Source: Streptosporangiaceae bacterium (GTDB lineage Bacteria > Actinomycetota > Actinomycetes > Streptosporangiales > Streptosporangiaceae). Taken from it: 14,777 bases of DNA. Location of the stretch: NCBI GenBank assembly GCA_030039095.1, contig JASHQP010000599.1, forward strand, positions 1-14,777, read 5' to 3'. Shown here one piece after another: positions 7,287-14,754 of this stretch. The notes under the pieces are model-generated. The model did no database searches. It saw only the letters and a program-made list of their open reading frames with translations, and was not told the origin of the DNA. Position numbers and translations under genes: made by a program. Every line of letters begins with the position of its first letter. Positions within the stretch are counted from its first letter, which is position 1.

Positions 7287-8531
7287 CTACCAGCCGAGGC
7301 TGGTGAGCCTGGCCAGCAGCGTCTCGGTGGCGATGTCGGCACGCGGCAGCAGCACCCGGTTGATTGGGTCGAGCACGTCGTCGTAGGCGGGCCAGACGTC
7401 GGCCAGGCCCTCGGCGGACTGCTTCTTGTCCGGCACCAGGTCGGGCATGATGCCGAACTCGCGCAGCGACTTCGCCGTCTGCTCGCCGACCGCGGCCACC
7501 TTGATCCCGGCAAACGCGCGGGCGTCGAGGCCGTACTCCTCGAACTTCTCCCGCACCGCGCGGACAGCGTTCACCGACGTGAACGCGATCCACTGATACC
7601 TGCCGGTCACCAGGCCCTTCACGGCGCGTTCCATCTGCTGCGGCGTCCTCGGCGGCTCGACGGCGATCGTCGGAACCTGCTCGGGCACCGCACCCCAGGC
7701 CTCCAGCCGGCTCATCACGTCGCCGGCCTGCTCCTTGGTTCGCGGCACCAGCACCCGCCAGCCGAACAGCGGCTTGGTCTCGAACCAGGACAGCGAGGGC
7801 TGCGCGGTGACACCGTCGCCGACCACGGCAACCGCGGGCCCGTGCGCGGTCAGCAGGCTCACCCCTGCGGCCTTGAGGTCGGCGGTGACGGTCCCGAGCG
7901 TGGCGACCACGGTGTGCTGATCGGTTGTGGTGCCGTCCCAGGTCAGGGCGAACGGCGTGGTGTCGGCCCAGCCCGCCGCGATCAGCATCTTGGCGATGTC
8001 GGCCAGCCCGGTCTCGGCACCCAGGATCACCAGGCTGCCCGGGCCGTTCTGCACCCGGCTCACCTCGGAGGCGTGGATGATCCGGACGTCACCGCTGGTG
8101 TCGGACGTCAGCGGGATGCCCGCGTAGGCGGGGACCGCGGTTGCCACCGGCACGCCGGGCACGACCTCGAACGGCACATGCGCCTTCGCGCACGCCGCCA
8201 CCTCGGCGGAGGCGTGGCCGAACAGCAGCGGGTCGCCGCACACCAGCCGCACCACGTGCTGGCCGGCCCGAGCGGCCTTGATCAGCAGCCGTGGGTCCTG
8301 CGCAGACGCGTCGGCGTCGGCGATCTCCGCCTCGGGGCCGGCCAGCTTGCCTAGCTGCGCAATCAGCTCCGGATCCGCCACCACCAGGTCGGCCTGGGCC
8401 AGCAGCGCCGCGGCTCGCACGGTCACCAGACCCCCGTCACCGGGGCCTGCGCCGACGAACGCGACCCGGCCGGAGGCCGCCGACTTCGCCGCCGCCTGGC
8501 TTGCAACACTCTTCGTCACGGGTGGGTTCAC
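7287..8531 (-). CDS. hemD: Uroporphyrinogen-III C-methyltransferase/synthase fusion, truncated by TAG
   Basis: A 414-codon 5' part of a fused gene that would be 537 codons with the TAG position decoded. Residues about 20-245 are a tetrapyrrole-methylase-like domain: GAGPGD (27-32), CGDPLLFG (98-105), VVPGVPVATAVPAYAGIP (123-140). Residues about 255-414 start the uroporphyrinogen-III synthase domain (GWRVLVPRTKEQA, FTSVNAVRAVREKF, AAVGEQTAKSLREFG, LLPRADIATETLL). The synthase closes hydroxymethylbilane into uroporphyrinogen III with ring inversion. The methylase part lacks some usual SUMT residues (GDGG instead of GDPG, no HR after AGIPLT) and may not methylate. The GTG start shares one base with the hemC stop (TAGTG), with GGGG 7 bases upstream. 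Translation stops after LTSLGW, in the middle of the synthase domain. Confidence 0.9.
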   Translation of the reverse strand: MNPPVTKSVASQAAAKSAASGRVAFVGAGPGDGGLVTVRAAALLAQADLVVADPELIAQLGKLAGPEAEIADADASAQDPRLLIKAARAGQHVVRLVCGDPLLFGHASAEVAACAKAHVPFEVVPGVPVATAVPAYAGIPLTSDTSGDVRIIHASEVSRVQNGPGSLVILGAETGLADIAKMLIAAGWADTTPFALTWDGTTTDQHTVVATLGTVTADLKAAGVSLLTAHGPAVAVVGDGVTAQPSLSWFETKPLFGWRVLVPRTKEQAGDVMSRLEAWGAVPEQVPTIAVEPPRTPQQMERAVKGLVTGRYQWIAFTSVNAVRAVREKFEEYGLDARAFAGIKVAAVGEQTAKSLREFGIMPDLVPDKKQSAEGLADVWPAYDDVLDPINRVLLPRADIATETLLARLTSLGW

Positions 8532-9493
8532 TAGTCATCCCCGTTGCTGATCTGTCCCGCTATCTCAGCGGACACGGCCGTATATCTTGCGGCACCACGC
8601 CGGAGCAGCTCGGCGGCTACCGCGCGGCCGAGGTGCTCGGCCTCGGCCGCCGGCCCGCTGGCGCTTGCCCGCAGTGCTGTCTCCCCATCGGCCGCGACGA
8701 CAACCGCGCGCAGCCGCAATCCATCCGTCCCAGCGGCATACCCGCCTACCGGGGCGCTGCAACCTGCCTCGAGCACGGCGAGCAGCGTGCGCTCAGCCGT
8801 GGTGGCGGCGTGGGTGGCGGGATCATCCACGGCTGCCAGCAGGTCGGCCAGGTCCGGCCGGTCGGACCGGCACTCCACCGCCAGGGCACCCTGGCCCGGC
8901 GCCGGGAGCATCTCGTCGGGATCGAAGATCTGGGTCACCGCGTCGAGACGGCCGATCCTGGCCAGGCCCGCGTAGGCGAGCACCACGGCGTCGACCTCGC
9001 CGGACGTGACGCGCCCCAGCCGCGTGTTCGCGTTGCCGCGGACCGGTACCGGCCGCAGGTCCGGGCGCAGCAGCAGCATCTGGGCGGCGCGGCGGGGCGC
9101 CCCGGTGCCGATCGTCGCGCCAGGCGGCAGGTCGGCCAGCTTGGCGCCGTCGTGCGCGGCGAGGGCGTCCCGCGGATCGTCCCTGGACGGCACCGCTGCC
9201 AGCACTATGCCCTCCGGCTGCGCGGTGGGCAGGTCCTTCAGGGAGTGCACGGCGATGTCGACGTCGCCCTGCAGCAGGGCGGTACGCAGGCCGCTGACGA
9301 ACACACCGGTGCCGCCGATCTGGGCGATCTGGGCGCGGCTGACGTCACCGAACGTGGTGATCCCGACCAGCTCGACCTCGCGGCCGGTCCGCTCCGAGAT
9401 CAGGCGCGCGACGTGCTGCGACTGCACGACGGCCATCGGGCTCTTGCGGGTGCCGAGCCGCAGCGGCGCTGCATCGTGTGATGACACGGTCAC
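8531..9493 (-). CDS. hemC: Hydroxymethylbilane synthase (porphobilinogen deaminase)
   Basis: Polymerises four porphobilinogens into hydroxymethylbilane on a covalent dipyrromethane cofactor; cytoplasmic. The protein has 320 residues, the usual family size. Landmarks are LGTRKSPMAVVQS (13-25), the HSLKDLP motif with catalytic Asp87, GAPRRAAQ (131-138), VRGNANTRL (151-159) and the cofactor-binding Cys245 in LEAGCSAPVGGYA. All key residues are present. The GTG start overlaps the hemA stop by four bases (GTGA), and GGGAGG stands 7 bases upstream. The stop TAG overlaps the hemD GTG by one base. It therefore sits in the middle of a tightly coupled rex-hemA-hemC-hemD chain. Confidence 0.97.
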   Translation of the reverse strand: MTVSSHDAAPLRLGTRKSPMAVVQSQHVARLISERTGREVELVGITTFGDVSRAQIAQIGGTGVFVSGLRTALLQGDVDIAVHSLKDLPTAQPEGIVLAAVPSRDDPRDALAAHDGAKLADLPPGATIGTGAPRRAAQMLLLRPDLRPVPVRGNANTRLGRVTSGEVDAVVLAYAGLARIGRLDAVTQIFDPDEMLPAPGQGALAVECRSDRPDLADLLAAVDDPATHAATTAERTLLAVLEAGCSAPVGGYAAGTDGLRLRAVVVAADGETALRASASGPAAEAEHLGRAVAAELLRRGAARYTAVSAEIAGQISNGDD

Positions 9494-10917
9494 TTCGGCA
9501 CCTCCCGGTCCGGGTGCTCGGGACGCTGCGGCCGCTCCGGCCAGTCGGGTGCGACGGCGTCCGCCCTGGCGACTGCCTGCACGGCATCGGGATCCAGGTC
9601 GAAGAGCACTCGCAGCACCGCCTCGTAGGAGTCGCCGCCCGGCGAGCCTGCCAGCTCCTTGACGCGGACGGTGGGCGCGTGCAGCAGCTTATCTGCGATT
9701 CGGCGCATGGACTGGGCAATCTCTCGACGGGCGCGCGCGTCGAGGCCCGACACGCGGCCGACAAGCCGGGCCAGCTCCGCGTCGACGACCTCCGCGGCCT
9801 TGGCCCGCAGCGCGACCACGGTCGGTGCGACCTTCGCGGCACGGTCGGCGGACATGTGCGCGGCCAGTTCCTCGGCCACGATCCGCCGGACCGACGCCAC
9901 GTCCTCCTCGGCAACGCCCCCCGGTCCGCCGACGCCGCCAGCCCCGCCGATCGTTTCCAGGCCGATCACGCTCACGCCGGGAAGCCGTCCGGCGTCGGGG
10001 TCAACGTCGCGCGGCAGCGCGAGGTCGAGCACCACGAGCGGCCGGCCAGCCGGCACCCGGGACGCGAGCGCGGCCGTCACGGTCTCGGTGGTGATCACGT
10101 GGCCGGGTGCCCCGGTGCAGGAGACGACGAGGTCGGCGACGGCGACCGCGTCGGGCAGCCGGGACAGGTCGACAGCGGTGGCCGAGACCGTAGCCGCCAG
10201 CCGCCCGGCGCGGGCGCTGGTCCGGTTGGCCACGACGAGCCGGGCGGCGCCCATCCGGGACGCGGTGGCGACCGTCAGCGAGCTCATCGACCCGGCGCCA
10301 ACCACGAGCACCGACAGGCCGTCGAGGATGCCGGCGGAGCCATGCCCGGTGCGGTGCTGCCCGGTCTGGGCGCTTCCCGGGCCGTGCAGGCGCTGCGCCG
10401 CTGAGGTGAGGCCGACGCTCACCATGCTCGCGCCGGCCCGGTCGATTCCGGTCTCGCTGTGCGCCCGCTTGCCCGCGCGCAGCGCGAGCGAGCAGAGGTC
10501 GGAAAGGGAACGGCAGAGCGTGCCCTGTTCCTGCGCCTTGCGCAGGGCCTGCCGCACCTGGCCGAGGATCTGGCTTTCGCCGATCACCATCGAGTCGAGC
10601 CCGCAGGCCACCGAGAGCAGGTGCTGAACCGCACGGTCTTCGTAGTGGACGTACAGGTGCGGGGTGAGCTCGGCCAGCGGCAGCGCCGCGTGCCGCGCCA
10701 GCAGCTCGCAGATCCACGACACGCCGGAGTGGAACTTGTCGACCTCCGCGTACACCTCGACGCGGTTGCAGGTGCTGACTACCAGCGATCCGGCGACGTC
10801 GTCCGCGTGGGCCACGTCGCGCAGCAGCTTGCTGAGCGCGTCACCGGTCAGCACGGCCCGCTCGAGCGTGGACACCGACGCGCTCTTGTGGCTGAGGCCC
10901 ACCACGAGCAGGCTCAC
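9490..10917 (-). CDS. hemA: Glutamyl-tRNA reductase
   Basis: First enzyme of the C5 heme pathway: NADPH-dependent reduction of glutamyl-tRNA(Glu) to glutamate-1-semialdehyde, handed on to HemL. The 475-residue protein has the catalytic domain with Cys50 in VVSTCNRVEVY and the GLDSMVIGESQILGQVRQA signature at about 106-124. It also has the nucleotide-binding domain with LVVGAGSM, and a helical dimerisation domain with LARLVGRVSGL near the C-terminus. A Gly/His/Ser-rich insertion (HGPGSAQTGQHRTGHGSAGI) precedes the NADPH-binding strand, and a GGAGGVGGPGG stretch lies later; both probably are surface loops. The GTG start overlaps the rex stop by four bases (GTGA), so HemA synthesis is coupled to Rex. 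In this setting it would be the main control point for heme supply. Confidence 0.97.
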   Translation of the reverse strand: MSLLVVGLSHKSASVSTLERAVLTGDALSKLLRDVAHADDVAGSLVVSTCNRVEVYAEVDKFHSGVSWICELLARHAALPLAELTPHLYVHYEDRAVQHLLSVACGLDSMVIGESQILGQVRQALRKAQEQGTLCRSLSDLCSLALRAGKRAHSETGIDRAGASMVSVGLTSAAQRLHGPGSAQTGQHRTGHGSAGILDGLSVLVVGAGSMSSLTVATASRMGAARLVVANRTSARAGRLAATVSATAVDLSRLPDAVAVADLVVSCTGAPGHVITTETVTAALASRVPAGRPLVVLDLALPRDVDPDAGRLPGVSVIGLETIGGAGGVGGPGGVAEEDVASVRRIVAEELAAHMSADRAAKVAPTVVALRAKAAEVVDAELARLVGRVSGLDARARREIAQSMRRIADKLLHAPTVRVKELAGSPGGDSYEAVLRVLFDLDPDAVQAVARADAVAPDWPERPQRPEHPDREVPK

Positions 10918-11666
10918 GTTGCCACCGCCCTCGCGGGCGCCGCTGTGGCCGGGGTCTCAGGCGGGACCGTGGGGGGTGCGGCACCCGCCGACCCGTTCCC
11001 GCTGACGCGCACCACCGCCCGCCGCTGCGCGTGGAACGCCAGGATCTGCAGCTCGATGGACAGGTCGACCTTCCGGACGTCGACGCCGGGCGGCACACTC
11101 AGCACCACGGGCGCGAAGTTGAGGATGCTGGTGATCCCGGCGGCGACCAGCCGCTCACAGACCTGCTGGGCGGCCGGGGCTGGCGTCGCGATCACGCCGA
11201 TCGACACGCCCTGTGCGGCGATCACCGACTCGATCTCGTCGGCGTTCCTGACGACCTGGGTTGCGATCGTCGTGCCCACGGTGAGCGGATCGGAGTCGAA
11301 GATGGCAGCCACGCGGAACCCGCGGGACGCGAACCCGCCGTAGTTGGCGAGCGCGAGGCCGAGGTTGCCGGCACCGACGATGATCACCGGCCAGTTCTGG
11401 GTGAGCCCTAGTTCCCGGGACACCTGGTACACCAGGTACTCGACGTCGTAGCCGACACCACGCGTTCCGTACGAGCCGAGGTGCGAGAGGTCCTTGCGCA
11501 GCTTGGCGGAGTTCACGCCGGCCGCGGCGGCCAGTTCCTCGCTCGACACGGTGGCGATCCCGCGGTCGGCGAGTGCGTACAGCGCCCGCAGGTAGACCGG
11601 AAGCCGGTTGACCGTCGCCTCGGGGATACCGTGATTGCCGTTCTCGGTCATGGACCTGCGGGTCAT
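10914..11666 (-). CDS. rex: Redox-sensing transcriptional repressor Rex
   Basis: DNA-binding repressor that releases its operators when NADH rises relative to NAD+. The 250-residue protein has an N-terminal winged helix (about 15-85; VSSEELAAAAGVNSAKLRKDL, then SHLGSYGTRGVGYDV), a Rossmann NAD(H) domain with VGAGNLG (97-103), and a C-terminal helix with LQILAFHAQ (207-215) that in the family swaps between subunits. A Pro/Ala-rich tail of about 30 residues follows. The ATG at 11666 has AGGAG 9 bases upstream; the internal ATG at 11651 has none. It is the first gene of the rex-hemACDB block. A Rex operator in its own promoter (11753-11770) implies autoregulation and redox control of the coupled heme genes. 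Confidence 0.97.
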   Translation of the reverse strand: MTRRSMTENGNHGIPEATVNRLPVYLRALYALADRGIATVSSEELAAAAGVNSAKLRKDLSHLGSYGTRGVGYDVEYLVYQVSRELGLTQNWPVIIVGAGNLGLALANYGGFASRGFRVAAIFDSDPLTVGTTIATQVVRNADEIESVIAAQGVSIGVIATPAPAAQQVCERLVAAGITSILNFAPVVLSVPPGVDVRKVDLSIELQILAFHAQRRAVVRVSGNGSAGAAPPTVPPETPATAAPARAVAT

Positions 11667-11741
11667 GCGTCGGCACTCCTGGGGGGATCGACGCCGGCGG
11701 GCTCGCAGGCTTGCGGCGCCCGCGTGCTTGGCATAACTGCC

Positions 11742-11770
11742 ACGCTACGCCCTTGTGAACGCATGCACAA
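11742..11770 (-). promoter_or_regulatory. Predicted promoter of the rex-hem operon
   Basis: On the minus strand TTGTGC (11770-11765) can serve as -35 and TAGCGT (11747-11742) as -10, with exactly 17 bases between. A start about 7 bases after the -10 gives a leader of roughly 70 bases before the rex ATG. The -35 box lies inside the Rex operator, so bound Rex would block RNA polymerase. Confidence 0.65.
11753..11770. promoter_or_regulatory. Rex operator (ROP)
   Basis: TTGTGAACGCATGCACAA. It matches the established actinobacterial Rex site TTGTGAAnnnnTTCACAA at 13 of 14 defined positions; the single mismatch is G for T at 11765 in the right arm. It lies 87 bases upstream of rex and overlaps the predicted -35 and spacer. 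I saw no second site of this kind in the window. Confidence 0.88.
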
Positions 11771-11796
11771 AGTCGTGAAGTTCCCGGGCTCACCGT

Positions 11797-11833
11797 CCTG
11801 ACCGGCACTTTGCCAGCACTTTGCCGGGTCAGG
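11797..11833 (-). terminator. Terminator-like hairpin after the glutaredoxin gene
   Basis: CCTGACCGGCA (11797-11807) pairs with TGCCGGGTCAGG (11822-11833): eleven base pairs with one bulged G (11826) and a 14-base loop. It lies 43 bases past the glutaredoxin stop and upstream of the rex promoter, where an operon boundary is expected. There is no long T-run, as is common for terminators in GC-rich actinomycetes. The loop and right arm contain a direct repeat CACTTTGCC (11806-11814 and 11817-11825). Confidence 0.6.
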
Positions 11834-11875
11834 TCGGCATTTCCCCTAGTGCCCGGGCGCCCGGCCCGACCAGCG

Positions 11876-12139
11876 CTAAGCGCTCAGGGCGGCGCGCAGG
11901 CGCTGCTCGCTGACCCTCCAGAAGTCATGCTGCACGCCGTCGATCATCGTGACCGGAATCATGTCGCCGTAGTCGCGCAGGTCGCTCTCTGAGCGGGTGA
12001 TGTCGCGTTCGGTCCAGGAAACCCCGAGTTCGGCGGCCACCTGCGCGACTACCGCCCGTGCATCGTCGCAGAGGTGACAGCCGGGGCGGGTCAGCAGCGT
12101 GATCTCGTGGGCCCGGCGGCTCCCGCCGGAGCTATCCAT
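11876..12139 (-). CDS. Glutaredoxin family protein
   Basis: Small thioredoxin-fold redox protein of 87 residues. A beta strand (EITLLTRPG) leads to the CHLC dithiol (Cys21, Cys24); the WTERDITRSESDLRDYGDMIPV stretch holds the cis-Pro loop (Pro62), and a C-terminal helix follows. This matches the short glutaredoxin-like (DUF836-type) proteins often found next to rex in actinomycetes. The ATG at 12139 overlaps the end of the upstream membrane-protein gene by eight bases, so the two are translated together; a longer upstream frame is only the other gene read out of frame. The ribosome binding site is weak. It could reduce protein disulfides or mycothiol adducts; the substrate is not known. Confidence 0.87.
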   Translation of the reverse strand: MDSSGGSRRAHEITLLTRPGCHLCDDARAVVAQVAAELGVSWTERDITRSESDLRDYGDMIPVTMIDGVQHDFWRVSEQRLRAALSA

Positions 12140-13754
12140 GACGGCCGCCGACGCTGCCAGGGCTGCCGGTGCTGCCAGGGCTGCCACCCGGCCGCGGCCC
12201 GTAGCCGGGCTGGCCAAACCCTGAGTCGTTGAGCAGGTCGAATCCGGTATCAGTGAGCAGGTCGGAGACCGAGGGCAGCGGCGACACCTTGGCCTGCTGC
12301 AGGCCAAGCTCGATGATGTTGGTCGCGAGGACGAACGGGCGGCGGTCGGCCTCGAACGCGACGACGTACGGCTGCCGCTTGTGCTCCTCGTAGGCGGAGC
12401 GGTCGCGGTAGACCTCGTAAAGGATCCGCTGCATCGGCGCGGACGGCACCGCGTGCACGATGTAGACCAGCGTGTCGGGCTCCTGGGCGCGCACCTGCCT
12501 GACCACCCGCCTGGTCAGCCGGTCGAAGTCATCCACCCGGTCTTCGAGCAGCGTGTAGATCGCAATCTGGCCGAAGAGGTTCGCCTGCGCGTCAGGACCG
12601 GCACCGGACTGGCGGGCCATGCCGGTGTAGCCGGCCTCGCCCGGATAGCCCGCGTCATCCGGGTAGCCGGTCCCGTCGCGGTACAGCGCCCGTTCACCGG
12701 GGGTGCCGGGCTGCTGCGGGTACTCGCTGCCGGGCTGCTGCGGGTACGCGCTGCCGGGCTGCTGCGGGTACGCGAGGTCACCGGTGTACGGGGCGTCGTC
12801 CGGATACGGCGCCTCGTCCCGGTACAGCGGCCCGTCGTCCAGGTGGCCGGCCTCGTTCGGGTACCCGTGGGGATGCTGCGGTTCGTAGTCGGCGGCGCCG
12901 CGGTAGTCGAGGTCGTCACGCTGCCGGCGCGAGCCGTTGCTGCGGTAGATGCCGAACTCGTCGTCGGCAGCCGGGCCGAAGTCGCCCGTGGCCGGGCCGC
13001 CGGACCAGGAGGGCTGCGCTCCCCATTCGCCGTCGGCGTCGTCGCCGACATCCTCGCGCAGCACCTCCAGCGACAAGCCGGCGACCTGCCAGCCGGCGAA
13101 CCACGTCCCGACGGCGGCCAGGACGCAGATCGGCACGAACAGCGAGGAGATGGGCACGTTGACGCCGCTCAGCGTCGCGATGCCGGGCAGGGCGAGCAGC
13201 AGAGCTGCGACTCCGGCCAGTCCGGTGGCGGGCAGGGCGTCCCGCCAGGCCGGGTCCCGGCCGGGCCGCGCGGCGGCGAACCCCATGGCGAACAGCGCCA
13301 CGATCACCGTGGCCGGGGCCAGCACGTACTCGAGCAGCTTGTTGGGGACGATCTGGTAGTAGACGCCGGTGGGGGGCCACGCCTTGCTGAACGCGGCATC
13401 ACTGAGCGGGTCGCTGGCGAAGATGACCAGGGAGACGATGCCGATCGCGGCCAGCAACAGCCGCGCCGCGAACCTGGTGACGATGCTCTTGCCGGCGAGC
13501 TCGGCCAGCCCGAGCGCGAGCGCGAGCGGCGCGAGAAGCTGCGCGCCGATTTCCATGGCCCGGAACGCGATCGGCCCGAAGCCGATCTCGAAGCCGAGCG
13601 CCTGCGCGCAGAGGGCCACGGTGAGGCCGAACAGCGCGGCCGTCCAGGCTACGAGCGCAGCGTTGGGGCCGCGCAAGCACTTGGCGACCAGCAGGCCCGT
13701 GCCTGCCGCGCCAATGATCGCCCCGACGATCGCAGCCAGGAAGTGAAGAGACAT
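12132..13754 (-). CDS. Membrane protein with C-terminal antibiotic-biosynthesis-monooxygenase-like domain
   Basis: A 540-residue three-part protein. Residues 1-230 hold about seven membrane segments (near 3-25, 31-55, 60-88, 93-114, 141-163, 175-197, 201-226). Residues 236-390 are a Tyr/Pro/Gly/Asp-rich, presumably disordered linker with three YPQQPG repeats (329-350). Residues about 391-485 ([22 protein letters not shown], then [21 protein letters not shown]) look like an ABM/YgiN-type dimeric alpha-beta barrel, the fold shared by quinol oxygenases and some heme-degrading enzymes. A Gly/Pro/Ser tail closes it. The membrane part is not a family I recognise. It overlaps the glutaredoxin gene and diverges from the HAD gene. 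The ATG at 13754 has no ribosome binding site; CATAGT 5 bases upstream suggests a leaderless message. Function unknown. Confidence 0.75.
   Translation of the reverse strand: MSLHFLAAIVGAIIGAAGTGLLVAKCLRGPNAALVAWTAALFGLTVALCAQALGFEIGFGPIAFRAMEIGAQLLAPLALALGLAELAGKSIVTRFAARLLLAAIGIVSLVIFASDPLSDAAFSKAWPPTGVYYQIVPNKLLEYVLAPATVIVALFAMGFAAARPGRDPAWRDALPATGLAGVAALLLALPGIATLSGVNVPISSLFVPICVLAAVGTWFAGWQVAGLSLEVLREDVGDDADGEWGAQPSWSGGPATGDFGPAADDEFGIYRSNGSRRQRDDLDYRGAADYEPQHPHGYPNEAGHLDDGPLYRDEAPYPDDAPYTGDLAYPQQPGSAYPQQPGSEYPQQPGTPGERALYRDGTGYPDDAGYPGEAGYTGMARQSGAGPDAQANLFGQIAIYTLLEDRVDDFDRLTRRVVRQVRAQEPDTLVYIVHAVPSAPMQRILYEVYRDRSAYEEHKRQPYVVAFEADRRPFVLATNIIELGLQQAKVSPLPSVSDLLTDTGFDLLNDSGFGQPGYGPRPGGSPGSTGSPGSVGGRHG
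12708..12779. repeat. 24-base tandem repeat, three copies, in the membrane/ABM protein linker
   Basis: Units at 12708-12731, 12732-12755 and 12756-12779, each beginning GGGCTGCTGCGGGTAC on the plus strand. The first two differ at one base; the third diverges at its end. They encode three YPQQPG-containing 8-residue units and keep the frame. A further small duplication (GCTGCCAGGGCTGCC, near 12153-12185) codes for the [11 protein letters not shown] tail. Confidence 0.88.
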
Positions 13755-13878
13755 TGCTGACTATGGTGCCCGACGCGGCGCGATGATGCGACCGGAGTCC
13801 TGGTCAGAGCCCGTGACGGGCGGAATGCGCCCGGCGTGTTCCTGCTCAGCCGCCCGCGGCGCCGGTAGGCTCGTGGGT
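13755..13878. promoter_or_regulatory. Divergent promoter region between membrane/ABM gene and HAD gene
   Basis: This 124-base gap separates two genes transcribed away from each other. Toward the left, CATAGT (13765-13760, minus strand) lies 5 bases before the ATG at 13754. Toward the right, TAGGCT (13866-13871) lies 7 bases before the ATG at 13879. Neither ATG has a Shine-Dalgarno sequence. Both -10-to-start distances would put transcription start at or next to the start codon, so both messages may be leaderless. No clear -35 boxes or operator are visible. Confidence 0.5.
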
Positions 13879-14754
13879 ATGAGGCGGCTGTCGACACGGC
13901 TCCCGCACGGCTGGTCGGCTCTGGCCGGGCAGGCCTCCGCCGCAGCCGCGGAGGTCGAGCGGCCGGTACCGGTGCCCGACCCGCTGGCCGGGGCGTTCTT
14001 CGACGTGGACAACACCCTGATGCGCGGCGCGTCGATCTATCACTTCGCCCGTGGCCTGGCCGCCCGCAAGATGTTCACCGCGCGTGACCTGGCCCGCATG
14101 ACGTGGGGGCAGGTCTTCTTCCGGCTGCGCGGTGCCGAGAACTCCGACCACATCGACGCGGCCAGGCAGGCCGCCCTGGCTTTTGTCGCCGGGCACAACG
14201 TGGCGGACATCGTCCGGCTCGGCGAGGAGATCTACGACGAGTCCATGGCCGACCGGATCTGGGCGGGCACCAGGGAACTGACCCAGCGGCACCTGGCGGC
14301 CGGCCAGCGGGTGTGGCTGGTCACCGCCACGCCGGTGGAGCTCGCCGACATCCTGGCCCGCAGGCTCGGCCTGACGGGCGCGCTCGGCACGGTCGCGGAG
14401 ACCAGGGACGGGGTGTACACCGGCCGCCTGGTCGGCGGGCTGCTGCACGGCGAGGCCAAGGCCGCCGCGATCCAGGCCCTGGCCGACCGCGAAGGGCTCG
14501 ACCTGGCCCGGTGCTCCGCGTACAGCGACTCGCTGAACGACATGCCGATGCTGACGCTCGTCGGCCACCCCAGCGCGGTCAACCCGGACCTGGGTTTGCG
14601 CGGCGAAGCGAGGAAGCAGGGCTGGCCGATCTACGACTTCCGCTCCGGGCGCAAGGCCACCATGATCGCCCTGCCGATCGCGGCCGGCGCGGGCGCCGTG
14701 GCCGGCGGCATGGCCGCCGGAGCCGCGGTGCACCGCCGGCGCGCCAGCGGATAA
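13879..14754 (+). CDS. HAD-IB family hydrolase (SerB-like phosphatase)
   Basis: A 291-residue haloacid-dehalogenase-superfamily phosphatase of subfamily IB. Motif I is FFDVDNTL (nucleophile Asp42, Asp44), motif II the VTAT Thr149, motif III Lys194 in GEAKAAAIQ, motif [13 protein letters not shown] (Asp217, Asp221). All catalytic residues are present. The cap between motifs I and II is helical, as in SerB-like proteins. A glycine/alanine-rich membrane segment (about 262-284) followed by HRRR anchors the C-terminus, suggesting a phospholipid-type or membrane-near substrate; this is inference. The ATG at 13879 is preferred to upstream ATGs (13783, 13786, 13825) because homology-like sequence and the TAGGCT -10 fit it. 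It is the only plus-strand gene and diverges from the membrane/ABM gene. Confidence 0.88.
   Translation: MRRLSTRLPHGWSALAGQASAAAAEVERPVPVPDPLAGAFFDVDNTLMRGASIYHFARGLAARKMFTARDLARMTWGQVFFRLRGAENSDHIDAARQAALAFVAGHNVADIVRLGEEIYDESMADRIWAGTRELTQRHLAAGQRVWLVTATPVELADILARRLGLTGALGTVAETRDGVYTGRLVGGLLHGEAKAAAIQALADREGLDLARCSAYSDSLNDMPMLTLVGHPSAVNPDLGLRGEARKQGWPIYDFRSGRKATMIALPIAAGAGAVAGGMAAGAAVHRRRASG

Noticed and set aside
7015..7593. Open frame of 192 codons spanning the hemD break on the minus strand
   Set aside because: It is in another frame, Arg-rich, and does not resemble HemD; the break is a nonsense codon, not a frameshift into this frame.
5772..8354. Long plus-strand open frame (860 codons) opposite hemB and hemD
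   Set aside because: No domain pattern, His/Arg/Gly-rich composition, and it lies entirely opposite conserved heme genes.
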